6,760 nt of DNA from Methanobacteriota archaeon (GCA_005878995.1 VBME01000175.1:1-6760), one strand, 5' to 3'. Positions 1-6,556 are shown, counted from the first letter of the stretch. The notes: generated by a model not told the origin, from the sequence alone. A program made the numbers and translations.

Positions 1-1449
1 CCCACCGGTCTCGCGTTCGGACTTGCCGTCCTCACGATGCGAGTCGTCCCACCGCGGGCCGTCTTCACCGCCGCGGGACTCTTCATCGTCGGTTGGGTCT
101 TGAGCCCGTGGAAGTTCTTCGGATTGGCGAACGCGGACATCACGCTGTTCATCGCCGCCGGCCTCCTACTCGTGTTCGGGGGCCTGCTCGTTGTGCTGTT
201 CAACAGCGACTCGATTCTTGCCCTCGCGACGCGACTCGTCCGCCGCCGCACGTGGCTACCCGTCGTCCGGACGGCGATCGCGTATCCGATGAACAAGAAG
301 TTCCGCACGGGCGCGACCCTCGCGAGCATCGCCCTCGTGATGTTCACGATCGCCACGATGTCGGGGATCCAAGCCGAGGTCAGTTCGTCGATCGCGAAGA
401 CGAGCGAGCGGGAGAGCGGCGGTTTCAACCTGATCGGCGCCTCCGGAATCCCCATTTCGAATTGGAGCGCTGCCTTCGCGGCCTACCAGAACGACACGAA
501 ATCCACGAATATCTCGGAGCCAACCCGCTGGCTTTCCCAAGGGCGGATCCAGGTCGCTGCGACCTCGAACTTCGCCGGCCGCTTGTACAACACGACGTTC
601 CTCGGTGTCCCTTCCGACTGGACTCCGGGATTTGAGTTCCAGGCACTCGATGCGTCGTATCCGAACGCGGCCGCGGCGTGGGCGGCGGTTCAAGCGAACC
701 CGGGGCTTGCGATCGTCGATGGGTCCGTGATCCCGAACAACTTCGGACCAAACTTTGGGACGTTCTCGGCGTCAGTCGGGGACACGTTCTACTACGGCAA
801 CGCCTCAACCCCGCGGAGCGTCCGGATCATCGGGATCCTCTACGAGCAGTTCGTCCAAGGGTTCTGGGTCTCGGCCGACTTCCTGAAGCAGCGGTTTTCA
901 ATCGAAGGGGCGAGCACGTTCTACTTCGCCGTCCGACCCGGGGTGGACGTGACGAAAGCGGGACACGACCTCGAGCGCTACTTCGTCGCGTACCAGCTCA
1001 TCACCATCAACATCCAGGAGGTCATCAACCAGATCCTCGAGGCGACGATGGGCGTGTTCAACCTCTTGGAGGCATACCTGGCCCTCGGCCTGATCGTCGG
1101 CATCGCGGGCCTTGGGGTCATCACGATGCGCAACGTCGTTGAGCGACGACAGGAGACGGGGGCTCTCCGAGCCCTCGGCTTCCGCAAATCGATGGTCCTG
1201 CGGTCGTTCCTCATTGAGCTCTCGTTCATCGCGCTGACGGGAATCGCCTTAGGCGTCGCCTTGGGCGTCGCCTTGTCGTACGATCTGTATCTGCGTTTCT
1301 TTGCGAACCAGGCTGCCTTCGTCATCCCGTGGGACAGGCTGCTCCTCCTTGGCGGCATTGCGTTCCTCGGCGCTGTCCTCGCGACCGCGAGCCCCGCGAT
1401 CCGAGCGTCGCGGATGCCACCGGCGGAGGCCCTGCGGAGCTTTGAGTAA
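1..1449 (+). CDS. FtsX/MacB-type ABC transporter permease, C-terminal part (5' end outside window)
   Basis: This is the membrane subunit of an ABC system of the FtsX/LolC/MacB superfamily, which couples a cytoplasmic ATPase to lipid, lipoprotein or peptide export or to mechanotransmission; the substrate cannot be told. The frame is open to base 1 with no stop, so the true start lies upstream; the internal ATG at 37 is not a convincing start because hydrophobic coding sequence precedes it. Hydrophobic segments lie near bases 61-105, 142-201 and 307-369. A large polar, extracytoplasmic stretch follows (about 370-1020). Three C-terminal helices (about 1078-1125, 1207-1281 and 1339-1401) form a typical FtsX domain. 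Family hallmarks are the cytoplasmic loop RRQETGALRALGF after the first of these helices and the terminal PAIRASRMPPAEALR. The layout fits the second half of a duplicated FtsX permease. No ATPase gene follows it, so a partner would have to be upstream. Confidence 0.9.
   Translation, partial: PTGLAFGLAVLTMRVVPPRAVFTAAGLFIVGWVLSPWKFFGLANADITLFIAAGLLLVFGGLLVVLFNSDSILALATRLVRRRTWLPVVRTAIAYPMNKKFRTGATLASIALVMFTIATMSGIQAEVSSSIAKTSERESGGFNLIGASGIPISNWSAAFAAYQNDTKSTNISEPTRWLSQGRIQVAATSNFAGRLYNTTFLGVPSDWTPGFEFQALDASYPNAAAAWAAVQANPGLAIVDGSVIPNNFGPNFGTFSASVGDTFYYGNASTPRSVRIIGILYEQFVQGFWVSADFLKQRFSIEGASTFYFAVRPGVDVTKAGHDLERYFVAYQLITINIQEVINQILEATMGVFNLLEAYLALGLIVGIAGLGVITMRNVVERRQETGALRALGFRKSMVLRSFLIELSFIALTGIALGVALGVALSYDLYLRFFANQAAFVIPWDRLLLLGGIAFLGAVLATASPAIRASRMPPAEALRSFE
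1246..1275 (+). repeat. 12-bp tandem repeat inside the permease gene
   Basis: The unit GCCTTAGGCGTC (1246-1257) is followed directly by GCCTTGGGCGTC (1258-1269) and then by the first six bases of a third copy. It encodes ALGV-ALGV-AL in the penultimate membrane helix. The period is a multiple of three, so copy-number change would keep the frame. A simple amphipathic or hydrophobic repeat in a helix can also arise without slippage. Confidence 0.6.
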
Positions 1450-1462
1450 CGCGGCTCCCACG

Positions 1463-1476
1463 GTTTTGGATTCTTT
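1463..1476 (+). terminator. Possible T-rich transcription terminator after the permease gene
   Basis: Fourteen bases after the permease stop there is a T-rich stretch (GGTTTTGGATTCTTT) in otherwise GC-rich DNA. It is flanked by an imperfect inverted repeat, GGCTCCCAC at 1453-1461 and GTGAGCC at 1477-1483, with one bulged base. Archaeal termination mainly needs T-tracts on the non-template strand, so this is plausible but weak. It lies between two convergent genes. Confidence 0.3.
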
Positions 1477-1534
1477 GTGAGCCACAACTGGAATGAGCGG
1501 ACCTCATGCGGGACTTGCAAATCCCGGACGACGG

Positions 1535-1714
1535 TCACGACACGGCTTGGTTTTGACGACGTTCGAGCGTAAGCACGCGGTAGTGCTCCGGCTTGTAGTC
1601 GAACTTGAGCTGGCACTCCTCGCTGCAGAAGTAGTATGGGGTGCCCTTGTACCAGATCATCCAGTACGCGTTGTGCGGGTTCACAGGCTTCTCGCACACC
1701 GGATCGACCGCCAT
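1535..1714 (-). CDS. Small stand-alone YHS (TRASH-like) metal-binding domain protein, 59 aa
   Basis: The ATG at 1714 opens a 59-residue protein consisting almost entirely of one YHS domain. It begins MAVDPVCEKPVNP, the usual DPVCxxxV opening, and continues to YYFCSEECQLKF and a final PEHY, matching the YYFCSxxCxxxF...P..Y pattern. The three cysteines (C7, C30, C34) are the likely metal ligands. Family knowledge links YHS/TRASH domains to copper or other heavy-metal binding, as free chaperone-like proteins or as parts of P-type ATPases and oxygenases. It has no signal peptide or membrane helix, so it should be cytoplasmic. A short purine-rich run (GAGG) precedes the ATG, and a TATA-like stretch lies about 38 nt upstream. 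The frame stays open far upstream, antisense to the oxidoreductase gene, but that part has no domain and is not taken as coding. The specific metal cannot be read from the sequence. Confidence 0.85.
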   Translation of the reverse strand: MAVDPVCEKPVNPHNAYWMIWYKGTPYYFCSEECQLKFDYKPEHYRVLTLERRQNQAVS

Positions 1715-1746
1715 GGTCCTCGTCCCGATGCCGCCGAAGACGCGTA

Positions 1747-1756
1747 TTCGATATGA
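1747..1756 (-). promoter_or_regulatory. TATA-like promoter element for the YHS gene
   Basis: Read on the minus strand this AT-rich stretch is GCATTCATATCGAATA (complement of 1741-1756 plus neighbours), with CATATC centred about 38 nt before the ATG at 1714. That would give a leader of roughly a dozen bases holding the GAGG run. It is weaker than the other TATA boxes in the window. Confidence 0.35.
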
Positions 1757-1828
1757 ATGCTTCGTACCTGCGAAGTTGGGTTCCGGAAGAGTTGCAACCC
1801 ATCCGACTCGAAGAACTGGCGCCGCGCG

Positions 1829-1836
1829 TTTATATC
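1829..1836 (+). promoter_or_regulatory. Archaeal TATA box (TTTATATC) of the oxidoreductase gene
   Basis: TTTATATC is a close match to the archaeal box A and stands out in a GC-rich background. Its centre is 26-27 nt before an in-frame GTG at 1859 and 38-39 nt before the ATG at 1871. Archaeal transcription usually starts about 25 nt downstream of the box, so the transcript should begin at or next to base 1859. Confidence 0.7.
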
Positions 1837-1858
1837 CCGAGGTCTCCTTCGCAGCCCC

Positions 1859-2848
1859 GTGGCCGCGCTGATGCGGGTCGGCGTCATCGGGGTCGGGGCG
1901 ATGGGGCAGAACCACGCCCGGGTGTACTCCGAAATCGCGGACCTCGTGGGGATCGCGGATCCCGACGTGAAAGCCGGCGGCCCCGCGTCGAACCGCTTCA
2001 ACGTTTCGTACTACACGGATCCGACGCACCTCTTGCGAGAGGAACTCGACGCGGTGAGCGTGTGCGTCCCGACGCAGCACCACGCGAAAGTCGCCCTCGA
2101 GGCGATCCAGGCTGGGGTCCCTCTCCTTGTCGAGAAACCACTCGCGACGACGGTCGCGGAGGCGAATCGCATCGTCGATGCGGCGAAACGGGCGGGCCTC
2201 ACCCTCGCCGTGGGACACATTGAGCGGCACAATCCGGCGACCGCGGTCGTCAAGCGGCAAGTCGAAGAAGGCCAATATGGCGACCTGGTGACGGCGACGA
2301 CCCGGCGTGTGAGCTCCTTTCCGGGCCGCGTCCGGGATGTCGGAGTCGTCATGGACTTGGGGGTGCACGACATCGACATCCTCCGGTACATCATCGGTTC
2401 CCCGGTCGAGAGCGTCTTCGCCCTCGGCGGTCGCAAGATCCATGAGCAGTTCGAGGACCACGCGAACGTCCTGCTCCGTTTCCGGAACGGCGTCAACGGT
2501 TTTGTCGAGGTCAACTGGCTGACCCCGATGAAGGTCCGAAAGCTCGCTCTCACCTGCCTCAAGAATTTCGTCGAGGTGGACTACATCGAGCAGTCCGTGA
2601 CCGTGAGCTCGAGCACCCTCGGGCCGCTGGACCCGTTCAACCTGTACCAGATTCCACTCGAGCACCATACGCAGAAGATCCACGTGAGAAAGGAAGAGCC
2701 ACTGAAGCGGGAACTGCAGGACTTCCTCGACGCGGTCCAGCACAAGCGCCCGCCCCTCGTCACGGGCGAAGATGCGGCGGAGACCTTGCGGGTGGCCGTC
2801 GCCGCCACGGAGTCCCATCGCACTGGAAAACTCGTCCAGATGCTGTGA
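1859..2848 (+). CDS. Gfo/Idh/MocA family NAD(P)-dependent oxidoreductase
   Basis: The protein has an N-terminal Rossmann fold and a C-terminal alpha/beta sugar-binding domain, as in glucose-fructose oxidoreductase, inositol dehydrogenase and nucleotide-sugar C3 oxidases such as WlbA/WbpB. Numbered from the ATG at 1871 (325 aa, usual family length), the dinucleotide motif GVGAMG is at 7-12. The EKP signature, whose lysine is catalytic, is at 88-90, with GHIERHNP following at 115-122. DLGVHDID at 162-169 carries the conserved Asp/His pair of the active site. I start at GTG 1859 (329 aa) because the TATA box puts the transcript start there; ATG 1871, directly before the Rossmann strand, is the alternative. 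A longer reading from 1757 would add a featureless, polar N-terminus upstream of the promoter and is unlikely. Nearby WecB- and WecC-type genes suggest a nucleotide-sugar substrate, but the exact one is unknown. Confidence 0.9.
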   Translation: MAALMRVGVIGVGAMGQNHARVYSEIADLVGIADPDVKAGGPASNRFNVSYYTDPTHLLREELDAVSVCVPTQHHAKVALEAIQAGVPLLVEKPLATTVAEANRIVDAAKRAGLTLAVGHIERHNPATAVVKRQVEEGQYGDLVTATTRRVSSFPGRVRDVGVVMDLGVHDIDILRYIIGSPVESVFALGGRKIHEQFEDHANVLLRFRNGVNGFVEVNWLTPMKVRKLALTCLKNFVEVDYIEQSVTVSSSTLGPLDPFNLYQIPLEHHTQKIHVRKEEPLKRELQDFLDAVQHKRPPLVTGEDAAETLRVAVAATESHRTGKLVQML

Positions 2849-2854
2849 GTTGGA

Positions 2855-4153
2855 TCAGAACTGACCTTTCCCGATCCCTCGGTACACGAAGCCCATCTTC
2901 ACGACGTCCGGGCCGGCGTACACGTTCCGGCCGTCCACGATCGCGTGGTGACGCATCCCGCGGCGGAGCGCCTTCAGGTCGAGGGTCCGGTACGCATCGT
3001 GGGCCGTCACAATCGCGACGCAGTCCGCACCCCGCAAGGCTGCCTTCACGTCTCGCAGCACTGCATAGCCCCGCTCCGACCGCGCGAACGGGTCGTGGAT
3101 CGCGACGTCGGCACCGCGCCGGCGGAGTTCTTGGATCATCGGTTTCGCAGGCGTGTTCCGCGTGTCGTCCGTGTTCTCGCGATACGCGAAGCCGAGGACC
3201 GCGACGCGGGCCCCCTTGATTTTCCGACCGGCGGCCGCGAGCGCCTCCTCGACGAGGCGCGCCATCCGTCGCGGCATGAAGTCGTTGACCTCGCGGGCCG
3301 TCGGGATCAACTGCGGCTTCGTCTGGACCGCCGGGGAGACGAGGAGCCACGGGTCTTTCGGGATGCAGTGGCCGCCGACGCCGGCGCCGGGGATCAGCAT
3401 CATCCGATAAGGGCACGTGTTCACCAGTTCGCGCACGCGGTACGCGTCCACCCCGAGTTCCTCGCTGATCAACGCGACCTCGTTCGCGAAGGCGATCTGG
3501 ACGTCCCAATACGCGTTCTCCGCGGTCTTGACCACTTCGGCGGTGGTCCAGTCCGTCGGGTGGATCTCCGCTTTCACGAAACGCGCATAGAAGGCGAGGC
3601 CCTTTCGCAGCGCGGCACGGTCGTTCGCGCCGAGGACGCGGGGCAGTTCCGTAAGGTGATGGAGGAGTTTGCCCGCCGTGAGCCGCTCCGGACAGTGGAC
3701 GAGGTGGAGATCCCGGCCGACCGTCCGCCGGGACGCGCGCTCGAGGGCGGGTCGCACGAACCCTTCCATCGTTCCGGGGGCAAGGGTCGACTCGATCGAA
3801 ACAAGGGCGCCGGGTTTCAGGTGAGGCCCGACCTCGGCGATGGCGACCTTCAGTGCTTTGTACGACGGGTCATGGGTCGCGGGATCAATCGGCGTTTCGA
3901 CGCACACGGCGACGACGTTCGCACTCGAAGCCGTCTGGGGATCCAGGCTTGCCCGAAGCCGGCCTGTCGCCACCTGTTCGCGGACGAGATCGTCCAAACC
4001 CGGCTCGTGCCCTCGAAGCGGACTTCGGCCCTTGTTGACCGACTCCACCTTCTCCGGGTCGATGTCGATCCCGACGACGTTCGCGCCCGTCGCGGCGACC
4101 GCGGCGGCAAGGGGCAGGCCCACATAGCCCAGCCCGACGACCGCGACTCTCAC
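2855..4153 (-). CDS. wecC: UDP-N-acetyl-D-mannosamine dehydrogenase-type nucleotide-sugar dehydrogenase
   Basis: It probably oxidises UDP-ManNAc to UDP-ManNAcA with two NAD+, a four-electron oxidation at C6, in the cytoplasm. The product is 432 aa from a GTG at 4153, the usual length. The N-terminal Rossmann motif GLGYVG is at 7-12. CVETPID (84-90) and ESTLAPGT (121-128) follow, then HCPER (153-157). The central dimer domain has KTAENAYWD (209-217) with the conserved lysine and Asn/Asp. GVGGHCIPKDP (258-268) holds the catalytic cysteine C263. The C-terminal UDP-binding domain has LGFAYRENTDDTRNTP (320-335). The GTG is chosen because the Rossmann strand begins at residue 2 and a TATA box sits about 28 nt upstream. 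The substrate is inferred from resemblance to WecC rather than UDP-glucose dehydrogenase and from the epimerase gene in the same window; UDP-glucose or UDP-GlcNAc is not excluded. It ends 6 bases from the convergent oxidoreductase gene. Confidence 0.9.
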   Translation of the reverse strand: MRVAVVGLGYVGLPLAAAVAATGANVVGIDIDPEKVESVNKGRSPLRGHEPGLDDLVREQVATGRLRASLDPQTASSANVVAVCVETPIDPATHDPSYKALKVAIAEVGPHLKPGALVSIESTLAPGTMEGFVRPALERASRRTVGRDLHLVHCPERLTAGKLLHHLTELPRVLGANDRAALRKGLAFYARFVKAEIHPTDWTTAEVVKTAENAYWDVQIAFANEVALISEELGVDAYRVRELVNTCPYRMMLIPGAGVGGHCIPKDPWLLVSPAVQTKPQLIPTAREVNDFMPRRMARLVEEALAAAGRKIKGARVAVLGFAYRENTDDTRNTPAKPMIQELRRRGADVAIHDPFARSERGYAVLRDVKAALRGADCVAIVTAHDAYRTLDLKALRRGMRHHAIVDGRNVYAGPDVVKMGFVYRGIGKGQF

Positions 4154-4178
4154 GAAGCGTTCGGAAGGGACCGCCGCG

Positions 4179-4190
4179 CATAAAGGTTTC
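4179..4190 (-). promoter_or_regulatory. BRE + TATA box of the wecC-like gene
   Basis: On the minus strand this reads GAAACCTTTATG. TTTATG is the TATA element and the purine-rich GAAAC directly upstream fits a TFB recognition element. The TATA centre is 28-29 nt before the GTG start at 4153, which leaves at most a few bases of leader. Confidence 0.65.
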
Positions 4191-4245
4191 AATCCGATGT
4201 GCGAGTTGGAGAACGAACGCACCCGCCGAGCGACAACGCACAAGG

Positions 4246-4255
4246 CTTTTGTATC
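4246..4255 (+). promoter_or_regulatory. Weak TATA-like element for the M29 homologue
   Basis: CTTTTGTATC is the only AT-rich stretch upstream of the M29 gene in the divergent region. It lies about 78 nt before the ATG at 4328, so transcription would begin near 4275 and give a leader of about 50 nt. The match to the box consensus is partial. Confidence 0.35.
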
Positions 4256-4316
4256 GGCAGGGGCCATGGGGACCCACTCGCGTCTCGGAGGCGCTGACGT
4301 CGCCTCGTGCGTTGCG

Positions 4317-4321
4317 GGAGG
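4317..4321 (+). promoter_or_regulatory. Shine-Dalgarno site GGAGG of the M29 homologue
   Basis: GGAGG is followed by six bases (GAGACC) and then the ATG at 4328, a good spacing for pairing with the 16S rRNA 3' end. It decides the start in favour of ATG 4328 over the in-frame GTG at 4307, which lies upstream of this site. Confidence 0.6.
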
Positions 4322-4327
4322 GAGACC

Positions 4328-5404
4328 ATGGTCAATGTTGCGAAGCAAGTTGTGCGCACGTCCTTGAACCTCACGGATCAGGACGTCCTCGAGATCGATT
4401 GCTGGAGCCACGTGACGGGGCTCGCGTCTCAGATCGCGGCGGAGGCTTACAAAGTCGGGGCCGACGCGCAGATTTCGTATCTGGATGACGGCCTCTGGCG
4501 TTCGTGGTTCGAGATGGATGAGAAATACATCGCGCGGAAGTCACCGATCTCCGCGGCGCTCGCCGAGACGATCACGGCGTATGTGAGCCTCTGGGGCCCC
4601 GAGGACCCGAGCGTCTTCGACCGATCGAAGCCGGAACGGATGGCGAAAGCCGACGCATGGATCAAGGAGATCAACGACCGGCAGAGGGAACGGAAGGTCC
4701 GCAGCCTATTCTTGGGCCTCGCGCAGGTCACGCCGCAGCGAGCTCGCAAGTACGGCGTCAACTTCGCGAAGTGGAAGCGCATCATCAACGCCTCGCTCGG
4801 CGCCGACCTGAAGCCCATCGCGGCCCATGGCCGGCTCGTCTCCAAGAAACTCGGCGGTGCCTCCGATGTTCAGATTTCGGGGGAGGGTACCGACCTCAGC
4901 GTGAGCCTGCGGGGCCGCGAGGCGATCCTCGAGGACGGGATCGTCGATGCGAACGACATCGCGCGGGGGCACCTGCAATCTTCGTTGCCGTCGGGCTTCG
5001 TCGACATCGCCCCGCTCGAGACGACCGGGGATGGGGACGTCACGTTCCCGAGCACGCCGCTCTGGGGGAAGATGATCCGCAACCTGCGGTTCACGTTCTC
5101 CGGAGGCCGCCTCGTGGATTACAAGGCCGACAAGAACGTCGAGGCGTTCGCGAACTACTTCAAAGCCTCATCGGGAGAGAAGGACCGCATCGGCTCCCTG
5201 ACCATCGGGCTCAATCCGAGAGCCTCATACCTCGGCGGTTTCGTCGACCACTTCGTTGCCGGCGCCGTGACGATCGGGCTCGGAGGCAACCAGGACATCG
5301 GCGGGGCCAACCGGAGCTCCTTCGACTTCGGCGCGACGTTGCAGAAGGCGACGGTGACGGCGGACGGAATGAGTGTCGTCGAGGCGGGCAAGCTTTCGAA
5401 GTGA
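4328..5404 (+). CDS. M29-family (AmpS/aminopeptidase T-like) protein with altered metal site
   Basis: The 358-aa protein matches the M29 metallo-aminopeptidase layout along its length, slightly shorter than the usual 370-410. Residues 8-50 form the opening alpha/beta region (QVVRTSLNLTDQDVLEID, then AAEAYKVGADAQISYLDD). The DLSVSLRGREAILEDG strand region is at 189-204 and LPSGFVDIAP at 220-229. LRFTFSGGRLVDYKADK follows at 253-269, GLNP at 294-297 and GAVTIGLGG at 312-320. Active members bind two metal ions through a Glu in SGEVF, a Glu before the TNP motif, a His in GTVHLALG and the HxD of VHWD. Here, by eye alignment, these positions are F224, S290, T315 and S331, with only D333 kept. Ordinary aminopeptidase activity is therefore doubtful; it may bind one metal, use other residues or be a non-catalytic homologue. 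It lies between the two UDP-ManNAcA pathway genes with its own ribosome binding site. No signal peptide is seen. Confidence 0.8.
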   Translation: MVNVAKQVVRTSLNLTDQDVLEIDCWSHVTGLASQIAAEAYKVGADAQISYLDDGLWRSWFEMDEKYIARKSPISAALAETITAYVSLWGPEDPSVFDRSKPERMAKADAWIKEINDRQRERKVRSLFLGLAQVTPQRARKYGVNFAKWKRIINASLGADLKPIAAHGRLVSKKLGGASDVQISGEGTDLSVSLRGREAILEDGIVDANDIARGHLQSSLPSGFVDIAPLETTGDGDVTFPSTPLWGKMIRNLRFTFSGGRLVDYKADKNVEAFANYFKASSGEKDRIGSLTIGLNPRASYLGGFVDHFVAGAVTIGLGGNQDIGGANRSSFDFGATLQKATVTADGMSVVEAGKLSK

Positions 5405-5462
5405 GGCAGCGCCAACCTCTTTCGCGCATCCGGGCGCGGCTCTCGGGAGACCGCACAAATAT

Positions 5463-5471
5463 CATTATATG
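5463..5471 (+). promoter_or_regulatory. TATA box of the wecB-like gene
   Basis: CATTATATG, preceded by the A-rich ACAAATAT, is the strongest AT-rich island in the 90-base gap after the M29 gene. The TTATAT centre is 27-28 nt before the GTG start at 5495. This implies that the epimerase gene has its own, nearly leaderless transcript although it follows the M29 gene on the same strand. Confidence 0.7.
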
Positions 5472-5494
5472 CGGAGCGCCCGCTCTCACGGTCC

Positions 5495-6556
5495 GTGAAG
5501 ATCGCGAGCGTCGTCGGGGCCCGCCCGCAGTTCATCAAAGCGGCCCCGGTCAGCCGCGAGATCCGCCAGCACAACGAGGAGATCCTCGTCCACACCGGGC
5601 AGCACTACGACGAGAACATGTCCGATGTGTTCTTCGAGGTCCTCGACATGCCTCGGCCGGATTACAACCTGGGCGTCGGCAGCGCGAGTCACGCCCGCCA
5701 GACCGCAGAGATGATGCGCGGGCTTGAAGACGTCTTCGAGCGCGAGAAGCCCGACCTGGTCCTCGTGTACGGAGACACGAACTCGACCCTCGCGGGCGCG
5801 CTCGTCGCCGCGAAGATGGGCCGGCCGCTCGGGCACGTCGAGGCGGGCCTCCGGTCCTTCAACCGATCCATGCCGGAGGAGATCAACCGGGTCGTGGCGG
5901 ACCACCTCGCGTCGCTCCTCTTCTGTCCCACGGAGACGGCGGTGGACAACCTCGCGAAGGAAGGGATCAACCGCGGCGTCCACCTCGTCGGGGACGTGAT
6001 GTACGATGTCGCCCTGCAGAGCGCCCAGGCGGCCCGCTCCCGGGACATCCTCACGCGGATCGGCGTCCGCAAGGGCGAATACGTCCTCGTCACCCTGCAC
6101 CGGCCCAGCAACGTGGACGACCGGGACGTGCTCGCGGGAATCGTACACGCGTTGGCCCGTTCCAACCGCACGGTCGTCTTCCCCGTCCATCCGCGGACAC
6201 GAAAGAACCTGGAGGCGTTCGGGCTCTGGGAGGAGCTGTGGGCGAAGGTGAAGGCGATCGAGCCCGTCGACTACCTCGATTTCATCGCCCTCCTGATGGG
6301 CGCGGCCAAGGTCGTCACGGACAGCGGCGGCGTCCAGAAGGAAGCCTACTTTTTCGGGGTGCCATGCATCACGCTCCGCGACGAGACGGAGTGGATCGAG
6401 ACCGTGGAGGACGGCTGGAACGCGCTCGTCGGATCGGAGCCGGAGGACATTCTCGACGCGCTCGAGAAATTCAATCCCGCGGGCACCAAGTCGAAGTCCT
6501 TCGGCGACGGCCACGCGGCGGAGAAGATCGCGCGGATACTCGACAAGTTCGTGTGA
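5495..6556 (+). CDS. wecB: UDP-N-acetylglucosamine 2-epimerase (non-hydrolysing)
   Basis: The enzyme interconverts UDP-GlcNAc and UDP-ManNAc through a 2-acetamidoglucal intermediate in the cytoplasm; with the WecC-type dehydrogenase it would supply UDP-ManNAcA for surface glycans. The 353-aa product has the GT-B-like two-domain fold and usual length. Visible motifs are GARPQFIK (8-15), TGQHYDENM (34-42) and YGDTNSTLAG (92-101, with D94). HVEAGLRSFNRSMPEEINR (114-132) holds E116 and E128/E129. TLHRPSN (200-206) holds H202, and HPRTR (232-236) follows. DSGGVQKEA (276-284) and RDETEWIE (295-302) bind the UDP moiety. D94, E116, the PEE glutamate and H202 match the catalytic set described for E. 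coli WecB, so it should be active. The start is a GTG at 5495 directly before the first beta strand, positioned by the TATA box; no Shine-Dalgarno site is seen. Confidence 0.95.
   Translation: MKIASVVGARPQFIKAAPVSREIRQHNEEILVHTGQHYDENMSDVFFEVLDMPRPDYNLGVGSASHARQTAEMMRGLEDVFEREKPDLVLVYGDTNSTLAGALVAAKMGRPLGHVEAGLRSFNRSMPEEINRVVADHLASLLFCPTETAVDNLAKEGINRGVHLVGDVMYDVALQSAQAARSRDILTRIGVRKGEYVLVTLHRPSNVDDRDVLAGIVHALARSNRTVVFPVHPRTRKNLEAFGLWEELWAKVKAIEPVDYLDFIALLMGAAKVVTDSGGVQKEAYFFGVPCITLRDETEWIETVEDGWNALVGSEPEDILDALEKFNPAGTKSKSFGDGHAAEKIARILDKFV

Noticed and set aside
1509..1526. Hairpin CGGGA-(8 nt)-TCCCG downstream of the YHS stop as a terminator
   Set aside because: The stem is only 5 bp and no T-tract follows on the minus strand; intrinsic hairpin terminators are not the usual archaeal mechanism.
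1757..1858. Start of the oxidoreductase gene at the in-frame TTG at 1757
   Set aside because: The added residues are not part of the Rossmann fold and would lie upstream of the TATA box at 1829-1836, so the transcript would not contain them.
1715..2818. Upstream extension of the YHS reading frame on the minus strand
   Set aside because: The extension is antisense to the oxidoreductase gene, shows no family signature and would cross both promoters; the YHS domain is complete from the ATG at 1714.
2945..4183. A 412-codon plus-strand open frame antisense to the wecC-like gene
   Set aside because: It has arginine/aspartate-rich, low-complexity composition and no recognisable domain, while the minus strand encodes a complete dehydrogenase with all motifs. 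GC-rich codon bias keeps antisense frames open.
4266..4361. Short open frame from the ATG at 4266 overlapping the M29 start, considered as an upstream regulatory ORF
   Set aside because: It has no ribosome binding site, its ATG probably lies before the predicted transcript start, and its peptide shows no leader-peptide character.
5403..5422. Hairpin GAGG-(9 nt)-CCTC followed by TTT after the M29 stop as a terminator
   Set aside because: A 4-bp stem and three T residues are expected by chance in such GC-rich DNA.
5486..6514. A 342-codon minus-strand open frame antisense to the epimerase gene
   Set aside because: It has no domain, a skewed charged composition and lies wholly over a well-conserved enzyme gene on the other strand.
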